Both the position numbers and the translations under genes were made by a program. Shown here piece after piece: positions 1 to 5,698 of a stretch of 6,360 nt of DNA. Within the stretch, counting starts at the first letter, position 1, and each line of letters opens with the position of its first letter. Source of the stretch: Hyphomicrobiales bacterium (GTDB lineage: Bacteria > Pseudomonadota > Alphaproteobacteria > Rhizobiales > Beijerinckiaceae); NCBI GenBank assembly GCA_003164825.1, contig PLUH01000201.1:160-6519 (forward strand), in the 5' to 3' direction. A model generated the notes under the pieces. The model searched no databases. It was not told where the DNA came from and was given only the letters and a program-made list of their open reading frames with translations.

Positions 1-947
1 ATCAGCGGCTCGAGCGCGGCTGCGAGCGCGTCGGCGTCGCCGACCGGCGCCAGCACGCCGTCGTCGCCGTCGGTGATGACCATTTCCGCCGCCCCGGCGC
101 GCGCCGCGACCACCGCGTCGCCCGCCGCCATCGCCTCGAGCATGGTCAGGCCGAAGCCCTCGACCCGCGAGGCGAAGACATAGATCGAAATCCGCTGGTA
201 CCAGAGCGGCACTTCCTCGATCGGCAATTCGCCGAGGAACCGGATGCGCTCCGTCAAGCCCGCAGCCGCGACCTGCTGCTTCAACCCCTCCACAAACGGC
301 CGGTTGTCCACGGTCGTAAGCCCGATCACGACCGCGGAGAAATCGGGGTATCGCGGCAGAAGCCGGCACATCGCCTCGACGAACAGGTCGCTGCCCTTCT
401 GCCGCCGCACCCGGCCGAAAGTTCCGATCGCATATCGTCCCGTGAGGCCGGTCTCGGCGAAGGCCGCGCCCCGGTCGGCGGGCGGGGAATAGAGATCGAC
501 GTCGATGCCGTGATGGATGACCGTCGCCGGGCGCGACAGATATTGCGCCGCGGCCTCGCTGGTCGCGATCAGGGCGTCCATCCGGGCGATCAGAAAGCTC
601 GTGAGCCAGGTTTTCGGGCGCTGGGAGGCCGAATTGAAGATCAGCGCAAAGCGGTAGCCGAGCAGGTTCAGGAACAGCCCGGCGATCATCTCGACATTGC
701 GGCGCGCGTGCCAGATGCGGACCTTGCCGTGGCTCGGCGGACGGAAGCGCAGGCGCAGAAGATCGCGGACGGTCAGGGCGGCGATTCCGTCCGGACGATC
801 AGGCCCCAGCCACGCCGCTCGCCAGCGGCTGGCGATCAAAGGGGCGATCGTCCTGTTCACCGCCGTGCCGCCCGAATAGCGCCAGTTCAGATTGGGAATG
901 AGGACCTCAAGCTCGCCGAGGGCCTCGTCATCCAATTCCCGGTTCAT
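1..947 (-). CDS. GT4-family glycosyltransferase, LpcC-like (LPS core), 3' end missing
   Basis: This gene encodes a retaining GT-B glycosyltransferase that moves a sugar from a nucleotide-sugar donor to a surface-glycan acceptor. The closest family I recognise is the LPS-core mannosyltransferase LpcC of Rhizobiales. The window holds 315 codons and the frame leaves at base 1, so the C-terminus is absent. Numbered from the ATG at 947, the N-terminal domain carries IPNLNWRYSGG (17-27) and IWHARRN (78-84). The linker has HHGID (145-149). The donor domain has FGRVRRQKG (178-186) and the E-x7-E motif EGFGLTMLE (263-271), which normally contacts the donor. The start at 947 has AGGCGGG directly before it. 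An in-frame ATG at 983 would add 12 Gly-rich residues and lies just after a short ORF. The glycosyltransferase fold is certain; the exact sugar and acceptor are inferred. The upstream gene on the same strand is another glycosyltransferase. Confidence 0.9.
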   Translation of the reverse strand, partial: MNRELDDEALGELEVLIPNLNWRYSGGTAVNRTIAPLIASRWRAAWLGPDRPDGIAALTVRDLLRLRFRPPSHGKVRIWHARRNVEMIAGLFLNLLGYRFALIFNSASQRPKTWLTSFLIARMDALIATSEAAAQYLSRPATVIHHGIDVDLYSPPADRGAAFAETGLTGRYAIGTFGRVRRQKGSDLFVEAMCRLLPRYPDFSAVVIGLTTVDNRPFVEGLKQQVAAAGLTERIRFLGELPIEEVPLWYQRISIYVFASRVEGFGLTMLEAMAAGDAVVAARAGAAEMVITDGDDGVLAPVGDADALAAALEPL

Positions 948-985
948 CCCGCCTAGCCCGATCCCGACGCCGCCGACGGCCATCT

Positions 986-1042
986 CTAGAGAGGACGCGA
1001 ACAGAAAGCTCGCGCAATCTCTTTACGAAAATCAGAATCCAT
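986..1042 (-). CDS. Possible 18-codon leader ORF before the GT4 gene
   Basis: A short frame encodes MDSDFRKEIARAFCSRPL. Its ATG at 1042 is preceded by AAAAAGG six bases upstream, a better ribosome binding site than either start of the GT4 gene has. Its TAG stop ends two bases before the GT4 alternative ATG at 983 (TAG-AG-ATG). This layout suits translational coupling or a leader peptide. The peptide is not recognised and has no regulatory codon run. It may be chance, since one frame of this size is not rare. Confidence 0.25.
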   Translation of the reverse strand: MDSDFRKEIARAFCSRPL

Positions 1043-1192
1043 GCTACACCTTTTTCCACTGGCCGGATTGATCCGCGTCTTGACGGACGCCCCGGGGGCG
1101 CGGAGCAAGGCGAGGAGAAAATCCGGATGGGAAATCCGCGTAAGCGATTGAAAAGTCTAGATTCAGACGAGTGAATTGAAACATTTGGAAAT

Positions 1193-1297
1193 TTGGATTT
1201 TGTTGCGCCCGGCTTGGATTTCGTTGCGCCCAGCTTGGATTTTATTGCGCCGGGCTTTGATTTCGTTGCGCCCGGCTTTGATTCTGTTTCCGCCACC
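1193..1297. repeat. Five-copy 21-bp tandem repeat (array A)
   Basis: Units begin at 1193, 1214, 1235, 1256 and 1277, giving an exact 21-base period. The plus-strand core is TTGGATTTYGTTGCGCCC followed by GGC. Units one to four differ by a few substitutions. The fifth (TTTGATTCTGTTTCCGCC) is the most degraded. The array lies between the GT2 stop and the GT4 start. Because 21 is a multiple of three, several frames stay open across it. A minus-strand frame at 1163-1348 would read as repeated GRNEIQA-like heptapeptides, but I see no support for its translation. Confidence 0.9.
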
Positions 1298-1328
1298 GGG
1301 GCCACCCCGCGCTGATCGCCGGAACCCC

Positions 1329-2168
1329 TTATTGCTTCGTCCGGCCATAGTACAACTGGCGGTGGATGGCTTCGGTCATCAGCGAGTACATGGCGCCGGT
1401 CGCCGCGTGGATGAAGCCCGCCCAGCCGGACAGAAAAAAGCGGTTCCAGAAAAAGATGCGCAGGAAATAGATCGGCGGACTGAACATGAGTTTGAGCTTC
1501 GACGGCTTCCGTCCCTGCTTCAGCCGCTGCTCGGCCTTGAGCCGCGCGTAGACGATCTCCTTCTTCATCTGTTCGTTGAGCGGCAGCGAACGTTCGTGGC
1601 GCAGAAGCCCATGGCGCGCGATCGGCGTCTCGCCCTCGTCGGCGACCAGGCCTTCGTGGATGATGAGCGCGGGGTCGAAGCGGGCGCGACCGCGCCGAAC
1701 CAGGCGCAAGATGTGCTCCGGCCGGGTCCAGCGGCTCACCGGCCTCGACTGCCCGTAGAGGGTCAGCGAGCGGCGCACCTTCCAGCCGGAAATGGCGTCG
1801 TCCGCCGCCATGAGGCGCGGCAGCGAGGCCCTGAGATCGTCGTCGAGCCACTCGTCGGCGTCGATGCTGAACACCCAGGGCTGCGTCGCCCGGTCGAGAG
1901 CCAACTGCTTCTGCCGGGCGTAGCCGAGCCAAGGCTGGTCGATGAGCCGAATGGGGAAGCCGCGGCGCGCGAACTCATCGACGATTGCGAGCGTCCCGTC
2001 GGTCGAGCCGGAGTCGACGACGATGATCTCGGCAAAGCCGCTCAGGCTTTGCAGACACTTGCCGATGCAGGCGCCCTCGTTGAGGCAGATGATTGCCGCG
2101 CTCGCCGCAAGCGCGGCCGAGTCGGCGGGATGGACGGGAGAGACAGTCGCGGGATGCGTCAGAGCCAT
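1329..2168 (-). CDS. GT2-family glycosyltransferase, WaaE/KdtX-like
   Basis: The product is a 279-residue GT-A glycosyltransferase of the WaaE/KdtX (beta-1,4-glucosyltransferase-like) group. Members of this group add a sugar to the LPS inner core at the cytoplasmic face of the membrane. Visible motifs are ICLNE (27-31), IIVVDSGSTDGT (48-59) for nucleotide binding, and the metal-binding DAD (103-105) in SIDADEW. IIHEGL (169-174) and an aromatic C-terminal stretch, FLRIFFWNRFFLSGW (235-249), which probably lies against the membrane, are also present. The length matches the family. The start is the first ATG that gives the normal N-terminus; there is no clear ribosome binding site before it. The frame stays open far upstream, opposite the protease gene, but that extension is not protease or transferase sequence. 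The gene is divergent from the protease gene and lies upstream of the GT4 gene on the same strand. The donor and acceptor are not known. Confidence 0.92.
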   Translation of the reverse strand: MALTHPATVSPVHPADSAALAASAAIICLNEGACIGKCLQSLSGFAEIIVVDSGSTDGTLAIVDEFARRGFPIRLIDQPWLGYARQKQLALDRATQPWVFSIDADEWLDDDLRASLPRLMAADDAISGWKVRRSLTLYGQSRPVSRWTRPEHILRLVRRGRARFDPALIIHEGLVADEGETPIARHGLLRHERSLPLNEQMKKEIVYARLKAEQRLKQGRKPSKLKLMFSPPIYFLRIFFWNRFFLSGWAGFIHAATGAMYSLMTEAIHRQLYYGRTKQ

Positions 2169-2214
2169 CGAACGCGGGTTTACATGAGATCGCCGGTTGA
2201 AGGAACCTCGCCGC

Positions 2215-2243
2215 TTGCGCGCCTTAGCCGCCGCCACCATATC
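2215..2243 (+). promoter_or_regulatory. Candidate promoter for the protease gene, possibly leaderless
   Basis: TTGCGC (2215-2220) and CATATC (2238-2243) are separated by 17 bases. Transcription would start close to the ATG at 2250, giving a leaderless mRNA. This would fit the absence of any ribosome binding site before that ATG. The -10 match is weak, so this is tentative. Confidence 0.25.
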
Positions 2244-2249
2244 GCACAA

Positions 2250-3272
2250 ATGACAAATTCCTTCGAGCTCCCCGCCCCGTTTTTCACCCTCGATTCCGAC
2301 AGCTCCGGCCAGGGTCCGGGCGCCGCTCCGGCCGCCGATGACGGGGCGATTCTCGACGATTATTCGCGCGTCGTCACCGGCGTCGTGGACCGGGTCGGTC
2401 CGAGCGTGGTGCGCATCGACGTGAAGAAGCAGGGCCGCAGCGCCGGCTCCGGCTCCGGGGTCATCATTGCGTCCGACGGCCTGGCGCTCACCAACAGCCA
2501 TGTCGTCCAGGGCGCGCGGACGGTCAGCCTCACGACGCTCGAAGGCCGCGAGCTCCAGGCGCGGGTGCTTGGCGACGATGCCGACACGGATCTGGCGCTC
2601 TTGAGGGTCGAGGCCGACGTCTCGCTGCCGGCGGCGAAACTCGGCGACAGCGCGAGGCTCAAGCGCGGCCAGATCGCCATCGCCATCGGCAATCCGCTCG
2701 GCTTCGACGCCACCGTGACCACGGGCGTCGTCTCGGCGCTCGGACGCTCGCTGCAATCGCGCACCGGCCGGATGATCGAGGACGTGGTCCAGACCGACGC
2801 GCCGCTCAACCCCGGCAACTCGGGCGGCCCGCTGGTGTCGTCGGCCGGAGAGGTGATCGGCATCAACACCGCCGTGATCATGGGCGCGCAGGGCATCTGC
2901 TTTGCGGTCGCCTCCAACACCGCCAGTTTCGTCGCCGGCGAGATCGCCCGCCATGGGCGCGTGAGACGCGCCTATATCGGCGTCGGCGCGGCGACGACGG
3001 CGATTCCGCGCCGCATCGCGCTGAGGCTCGGCCTCGAGCAGGCGACCGGCGCGCGTCTTCTCAGCGTCGACCAGGCGGGGCCGGCGGCCCATGCGGGGCT
3101 ATTGTCGGGCGACCTCATCATCGCGCTCGACGGCAAGCCGGTGACCAGCGTCGGCGACCTCTTGCGCGCCCTCGACGCGGAGAAGATCGACCGTACGATC
3201 AGCGTCGACTTTCTGCGCCGCTCGGAGCAGCAGAGGGTATGGATCGGACCGGTGGAGCGGAAGGCGGCGTAG
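2250..3272 (+). CDS. HtrA/DegP-like S1C serine protease with one PDZ domain, no signal peptide
   Basis: The product is a 340-residue trypsin-fold serine endopeptidase of family S1C. The triad is complete: His84 in TNSHVV, Asp114 in DTDLALL, and Ser191 in GNSGGPL. GSGSGVII (67-73) and AIGNPLGF (145-152) are the usual neighbouring motifs. A single PDZ domain runs from about 238 to 333 (YIGVG at 242-246, AGLLSGDLIIALDG at 282-295). DegP has two PDZ domains, whereas DegS-type proteins have one. The first 35 residues (MTNSFELPAPFF...) are acidic and Pro/Ala-rich, with no signal peptide or membrane anchor. The next in-frame ATG upstream (2184) would add 22 residues without creating one. The protein may therefore be cytoplasmic, unlike most HtrA proteins. 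The ATG at 2250 has no Shine-Dalgarno sequence. The gene is divergent from the GT2 gene and convergent with the dedA-like gene. Confidence 0.93.
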   Translation: MTNSFELPAPFFTLDSDSSGQGPGAAPAADDGAILDDYSRVVTGVVDRVGPSVVRIDVKKQGRSAGSGSGVIIASDGLALTNSHVVQGARTVSLTTLEGRELQARVLGDDADTDLALLRVEADVSLPAAKLGDSARLKRGQIAIAIGNPLGFDATVTTGVVSALGRSLQSRTGRMIEDVVQTDAPLNPGNSGGPLVSSAGEVIGINTAVIMGAQGICFAVASNTASFVAGEIARHGRVRRAYIGVGAATTAIPRRIALRLGLEQATGARLLSVDQAGPAAHAGLLSGDLIIALDGKPVTSVGDLLRALDAEKIDRTISVDFLRRSEQQRVWIGPVERKAA

Positions 3273-3350
3273 CGGCTCCCTCGACTGCGACTGAACCCGA
3301 GCGCGACTCGCGCCGAACGGCGGGCAAATAGGGCGAGGGAAGAGCAGTCC

Positions 3351-3461
3351 GAACAAGGAGTTGCCCGGAGACGCGAACAGGGAGCTTTCTCGCCCGAACA
3401 GGGGCGTTTGTTCGCGTTAACAGCGAGTTTTTCTCGCATCAACAGGGAGTTTTCCGCCGCT
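3351..3461. repeat. Five-copy degenerate ~22-bp tandem repeat (array B)
   Basis: Units begin at 3351, 3375, 3396, 3418 and 3440, with spacings of 24, 21, 22 and 22 bases. The approximate consensus is GAACAGGGAGTTTTCTCGCC. AACA is kept in all units and AACAG in four. The second half is often complementary to the middle (GAG..CTC). The best case is unit four, GCGAG-TTTTT-CTCGC (3423-3437), a perfect 5-bp hairpin. The array fills the gap between the convergent protease and dedA-like genes. No coding frame is supported here. Confidence 0.85.
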
Positions 3462-3472
3462 CCGCGCTGGCG

Positions 3473-3498
3473 CGCCGGCGGGCCCGAATTTCCCGGCG
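3473..3498 (-). terminator. Possible hairpin terminator after the dedA-like gene
   Basis: CGCCGG (3473-3478) pairs with CCGGCG (3493-3498), and a second short palindrome, CGGGCCCG, sits in the loop. The hairpin begins directly after the dedA-like stop codon. There is no T-tract on the minus strand after it, so intrinsic termination is doubtful. The neighbouring near-palindrome CGCTGGCGCGCCGGCG (3465-3480) could form an alternative fold. Confidence 0.25.
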
Positions 3499-4155
3499 TT
3501 AGTCGGCTGTCGACCGCTTCGGATGCATGAGCGGTCCCGGAAGGGCCCGCTCCGCCTCGTCCTCGAGCGCCTGCTCATGATAGCGGATGAACCTCGCGGC
3601 CAAGACTGCGCCGATCACCGCCGCGATCAGGGCCGCGACCGCCACCGGGCGCGCATAGTGTTCGAACGCGCGGCCAAGCCAGAAGCCGCCGAGGCCGAAT
3701 ATCGTCGCCCAGACGATTCCGCCCGCCGCGTTGTAGAGAAAAAACTCCTCCCAATTGTACCGGTTCACGCCGGCGAGGAAGGCGGCGAACGCGCGCAGGA
3801 CGGCGACAAACCGGCCAAAAAAGACCACCTTGCCGCCGTGTCTCAGAAACAGGTACTGCCCGAGCTTGAGCCGCCGCTCGTCCAGGCGGATGTAGTGGCC
3901 ATACCGGTAAAGGAGCGGAAACCCGAACTCCCGCCCGACCCAATAGCCGCAATTGTCGCCAATGATCGCGCCGGCGGCCGCCGCGCCGATCACGCCGTAG
4001 ATTCGAAGCGTCCCTTGGCCCGCGAGGATCGCGGCGGTGATCAGGACGGTCTCGCCGGGCATCGGGATGCCGGCGCTTTCCATCGCGACGATGAGAAAAA
4101 TCGCCAAATAGCCATAGGTCGCGATCGCCCCGTGCAGATGCTGCGCGAGGTCCAT
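3499..4155 (-). CDS. DedA-family (VTT-domain) membrane protein
   Basis: The product is a 218-residue integral membrane protein of the DedA/VTT family. Characterised members are linked to undecaprenyl-phosphate or phospholipid flipping and to envelope homeostasis. The N-terminal hydrophobic stretch (14-45) contains the signature MESAGIPMPGE (25-35) with acidic residues E26 and E35. GDNCGYWVGR (66-75) follows. The segment FFGRFVAVLRAFAAFLAG (112-129) carries R115 and R121, spaced like the two essential arginines in E. coli DedA proteins. Further helices lie at about 137-160 and 168-190. The C-terminus (190-218) is charged and cytosolic. The length is typical. Its ATG lies one base after the TGA of the phasin-like gene, with no ribosome binding site of its own. 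Translation is probably coupled to that gene. The substrate cannot be deduced. Confidence 0.92.
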   Translation of the reverse strand: MDLAQHLHGAIATYGYLAIFLIVAMESAGIPMPGETVLITAAILAGQGTLRIYGVIGAAAAGAIIGDNCGYWVGREFGFPLLYRYGHYIRLDERRLKLGQYLFLRHGGKVVFFGRFVAVLRAFAAFLAGVNRYNWEEFFLYNAAGGIVWATIFGLGGFWLGRAFEHYARPVAVAALIAAVIGAVLAARFIRYHEQALEDEAERALPGPLMHPKRSTAD

Positions 4156-4156
4156 A

Positions 4157-4522
4157 TCAGGGGAACGCCTTGGCTCCGGTCAGGCGCCGCGCGTTGGCGC
4201 GCACTTTCCGCCGCGCAGGTCCGGCGGCGGCCTCAGCGATGGCGGTCAATCCCGCCGAGACGTCGTGAGGCGTACGCACGCCGCCGAACGCGGCCTTGAT
4301 GCAGAATGCGCCCCAGGCCGCTTGCGCGGCGAAAGCGCCCTCGACCACGGCGTCGACCTTCTCCTGCACCATGAGCTGCGCCTCGCGCGCCTTCTCGAAT
4401 CCGCCGCCGCTCACCGCAAGCAGACCTTGGGTGCGAGCGGCGATGGTCAGCGCCGCGTCGACCCCCGCCTGGGCGTTGGCCTTGGCGATGGCGAGAGAGC
4501 GCTTGGTGAGACGTCGCGACAC
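4157..4522 (-). CDS. Phasin-like protein (Phasin_2 type)
   Basis: The product is a 121-residue Ala-rich, helical protein resembling the Phasin_2 family. Phasins coat polyhydroxyalkanoate granules and control their size and number. The typical phasin helices are at about 8-38 (SLAIAKANAQAGVDAALTI) and 43-79 (FEKAREAQLMVQEKVDAVVE then AFAAQAAWGAFCIKAAF). The C-terminal 20 residues are basic (ARRKVRANARRLTGAK). The start chosen is GTG at 4522 because GAGGGGG lies eight bases upstream. An in-frame TTG at 4543 lacks such a site. The stop is one base before the dedA-like ATG, so the two genes are probably co-transcribed. The GNAT gene ends 113 bases upstream. Low sequence complexity makes the family call less secure than for the neighbours. 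No PHA synthase gene is in the window. Confidence 0.72.
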   Translation of the reverse strand: MSRRLTKRSLAIAKANAQAGVDAALTIAARTQGLLAVSGGGFEKAREAQLMVQEKVDAVVEGAFAAQAAWGAFCIKAAFGGVRTPHDVSAGLTAIAEAAAGPARRKVRANARRLTGAKAFP

Positions 4523-4545
4523 TTTGAGAGCCCCCTCGTTCAACC

Positions 4546-4560
4546 CCGGGACGAACCCGG
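4546..4560 (-). promoter_or_regulatory. Small hairpin ahead of the phasin-like gene
   Basis: A perfect 5-bp inverted repeat, CCGGG-acgaa-CCCGG, ends 23 bases before the GTG start and about nine bases before its GAGGGGG ribosome binding site. It could affect translation initiation. A repeat this short can arise by chance in GC-rich DNA. Confidence 0.25.
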
Positions 4561-4635
4561 CCGCGTAACATGGGGGAAGATCGGCGCTGCGGCAAGTCCA
4601 GGGCGCATCCGACCTTTGGACGAACGCTCCGTCAG

Positions 4636-5085
4636 CTAAAGCGGCTCGATGCGGTACTGAATGAACCCGGTGCGCTCGGCCACCGCGTCGTAGAGCCTGC
4701 GGGCGACCGCGTTGGTCTCGTGGGTATTCCAGAACACCCGCGGCGCTCCCGCCTCTTTCGCCGCGCCGACGACGGCGCCGATCAGCGCCCGGCCGACGCC
4801 GCGGCCCCGCTTGTCTTCCCCGACATAGAGGTCCTGGAGATAGCATTGCGGATTGAGGAGCCAGGTGCTGCGTTGAAACAGGTAGTGGGAAAAGCCGATG
4901 AGCCGATCGTCGCGCTCGGCGACGAGCGCGTGCACCGGCTCCAGCGGGTCGAAAATGCGCGCCCAGGTCGCGCTCGTGACCTCGGCGCTTTCCGCCGCCT
5001 GATAGAACGTGAGATAGGCCCGCCACAGCGGCGCCCACTGCTCGCGGTCCGTACGCGTGATCGCGCGCACTTTGAATTCCGGCAA
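4636..5085 (-). CDS. GNAT-family N-acetyltransferase
   Basis: The product is a 149-residue GCN5-related acetyltransferase that transfers acetyl from acetyl-CoA to an amine. Motif A is LQDLYVGEDKRGRGVGRALI (83-102), and RGRGVG (93-98) forms the pyrophosphate-binding loop. Motif B is visible as FWNTHETNAVARRLYD (118-133), followed by GFIQYRIEPL at the C-terminus. The start chosen is TTG at 5085, since GGAGGG lies five bases before it and the protein then begins MPEFKVRAIT, as expected for the fold. An ATG at 5106 (7 residues longer) and a TTG at 5163 (26 residues longer) have weaker sites. The substrate is unknown, and GNAT sequences rarely reveal it. The gene is divergent from the DUF423 gene and upstream of the phasin-like gene on the same strand. 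Confidence 0.9.
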   Translation of the reverse strand: MPEFKVRAITRTDREQWAPLWRAYLTFYQAAESAEVTSATWARIFDPLEPVHALVAERDDRLIGFSHYLFQRSTWLLNPQCYLQDLYVGEDKRGRGVGRALIGAVVGAAKEAGAPRVFWNTHETNAVARRLYDAVAERTGFIQYRIEPL

Positions 5086-5225
5086 TGTCGCCCTCCCGCG
5101 CCTCATCCGAACCGCGAAAACCCGCGCGAGCTTGAGGATCAAGGGTTCGCAGCGTCTTGACAAGCGCCCGCCCGGAGGACTGCTCTCCCGGCGCCACCGG
5201 CCTCGCCCGTGACGGAGCCCTAAAA

Positions 5226-5618
5226 ATGAACCGCTCGCCCTTCATTCTCGCCGGCGTCGCCGCACTCATGGGCGCGGCAGGCGGCGCGCTCGCGGCCGCA
5301 GGCGTTCACGCGAACGGGGGCGAACTCGCCTTGAGGGGCGCGGAGTTCCTGATCCTGCATGCCTGCGCGGCGCTGGCGATCGCAGCCTTCACCGGCCTCG
5401 CGACCGCGCCGGGGCGCGCGCTTGTCATCGTCGGCTTCGTCATGGAAGCGGGCGCGACGCTGTTTGCCGCCGAACTCGCGATGCGCGCGTTCACTGGCGA
5501 GCGCATCTTTCCTTTCGCCGCCCCGATCGGCGGCACGACGATGATCCTCTCCTGGCTGGCGCTGGCGGTCGTGTTCGCGGTCGCGGCCGTGAGGAGGACG
5601 ACCCGAGTCGGCCTATAG
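5226..5618 (+). CDS. DUF423 family small membrane protein
   Basis: The product is a 130-residue inner-membrane protein of the DUF423 family (E. coli YgdD, B. subtilis YwdK), whose role is unknown. Four hydrophobic helices lie at about 5-27, 40-58, 64-86 and 99-123. Family hallmarks are GGALAAAGVHA (19-29), the histidine in FLILHACAALA (41-51), and PIGGTTMILSWLALA (100-114) near the end. The ATG at 5226 has GGAG eight bases upstream. The frame extends 23 codons further upstream, but that part is not membrane-like. A TTGACA hexamer sits at 5157-5162 without a convincing -10. The short tail VRRTTRVGL is basic and probably cytosolic. Confidence 0.9.
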   Translation: MNRSPFILAGVAALMGAAGGALAAAGVHANGGELALRGAEFLILHACAALAIAAFTGLATAPGRALVIVGFVMEAGATLFAAELAMRAFTGERIFPFAAPIGGTTMILSWLALAVVFAVAAVRRTTRVGL

Positions 5619-5656
5619 GGCAAGGATCGAATGTCGTTTTTTGATCGGACGGTTTC

Positions 5657-5665
5657 TGCTAGCGT
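5657..5665 (+). promoter_or_regulatory. Candidate extended -10 element for the secreted-protein gene
   Basis: TGCTAGCGT (5657-5665, starting TG at 5657-5658) resembles an extended -10 element 33 bases before the ATG at 5699. A well-spaced -35 is missing: TTGATC at 5641 is only 13 bases away. The preceding T-run (5637-5642) may also serve as a weak terminator of the DUF423 transcript. This is a tentative assignment. Confidence 0.22.
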
Positions 5666-5698
5666 GCAGCGGGGCAATGGAAGCTGCAGGAGGATCAG

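Larger units (their letters stand above)
948..1328. other. 381-base gap between the two glycosyltransferase genes
   Basis: The gap is more AT-rich than the flanking genes. It contains the 18-codon ORF (986-1042), a 13-base palindrome CGCCCCGGGGGCG (1088-1100) with no T-tract after it, and the five-unit 21-bp tandem array (1193-1297). No convincing -35/-10 pair was found on the minus strand. It is therefore unclear whether the GT4 gene has its own promoter or relies on read-through from the GT2 gene. Confidence 0.6.

Noticed and set aside
1088..1100. Palindrome CGCCCCGGGGGCG as a terminator
   Set aside because: It has a one-base centre and no T-tract on either side, and such palindromes are common in GC-rich DNA.
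1193..1297. CRISPR array
   Set aside because: Units are directly adjacent with no unique spacers, and no cas genes are present.
1163..1348. A 61-codon minus-strand frame with GRNEIQA-like heptad repeats
   Set aside because: The repeat period is a multiple of three, so open frames are automatic. The frame overlaps the GT2 3' end and shows no convincing ribosome binding site or conserved domain.
1329..3092. A 587-codon minus-strand frame extending the GT2 protein upstream
   Set aside because: The part before 2168 is the antisense of the protease gene. The transferase domain begins soon after the ATG at 2168.
1176..3272. A 698-codon plus-strand frame joining extra N-terminal sequence to the protease
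   Set aside because: The part before 2250 is the antisense of the GT2 gene, rich in Arg/Pro/Ala with no domain. High GC keeps such frames open.
3351..3461. CRISPR array or phage attachment site
   Set aside because: Units are contiguous and degenerate without spacers, and there is no integrase or tRNA nearby.
3523..4299. A 258-codon plus-strand frame opposite the dedA-like gene
   Set aside because: Its product is Arg/Ala/Asp-rich with no motif, whereas the opposite strand encodes a clear DedA protein.
4157..5269. A 370-codon minus-strand frame containing the phasin-like protein
   Set aside because: Only the last 121 codons look like protein. The upstream portion is a shadow of the GNAT gene, and a good ribosome binding site precedes the internal GTG at 4522.
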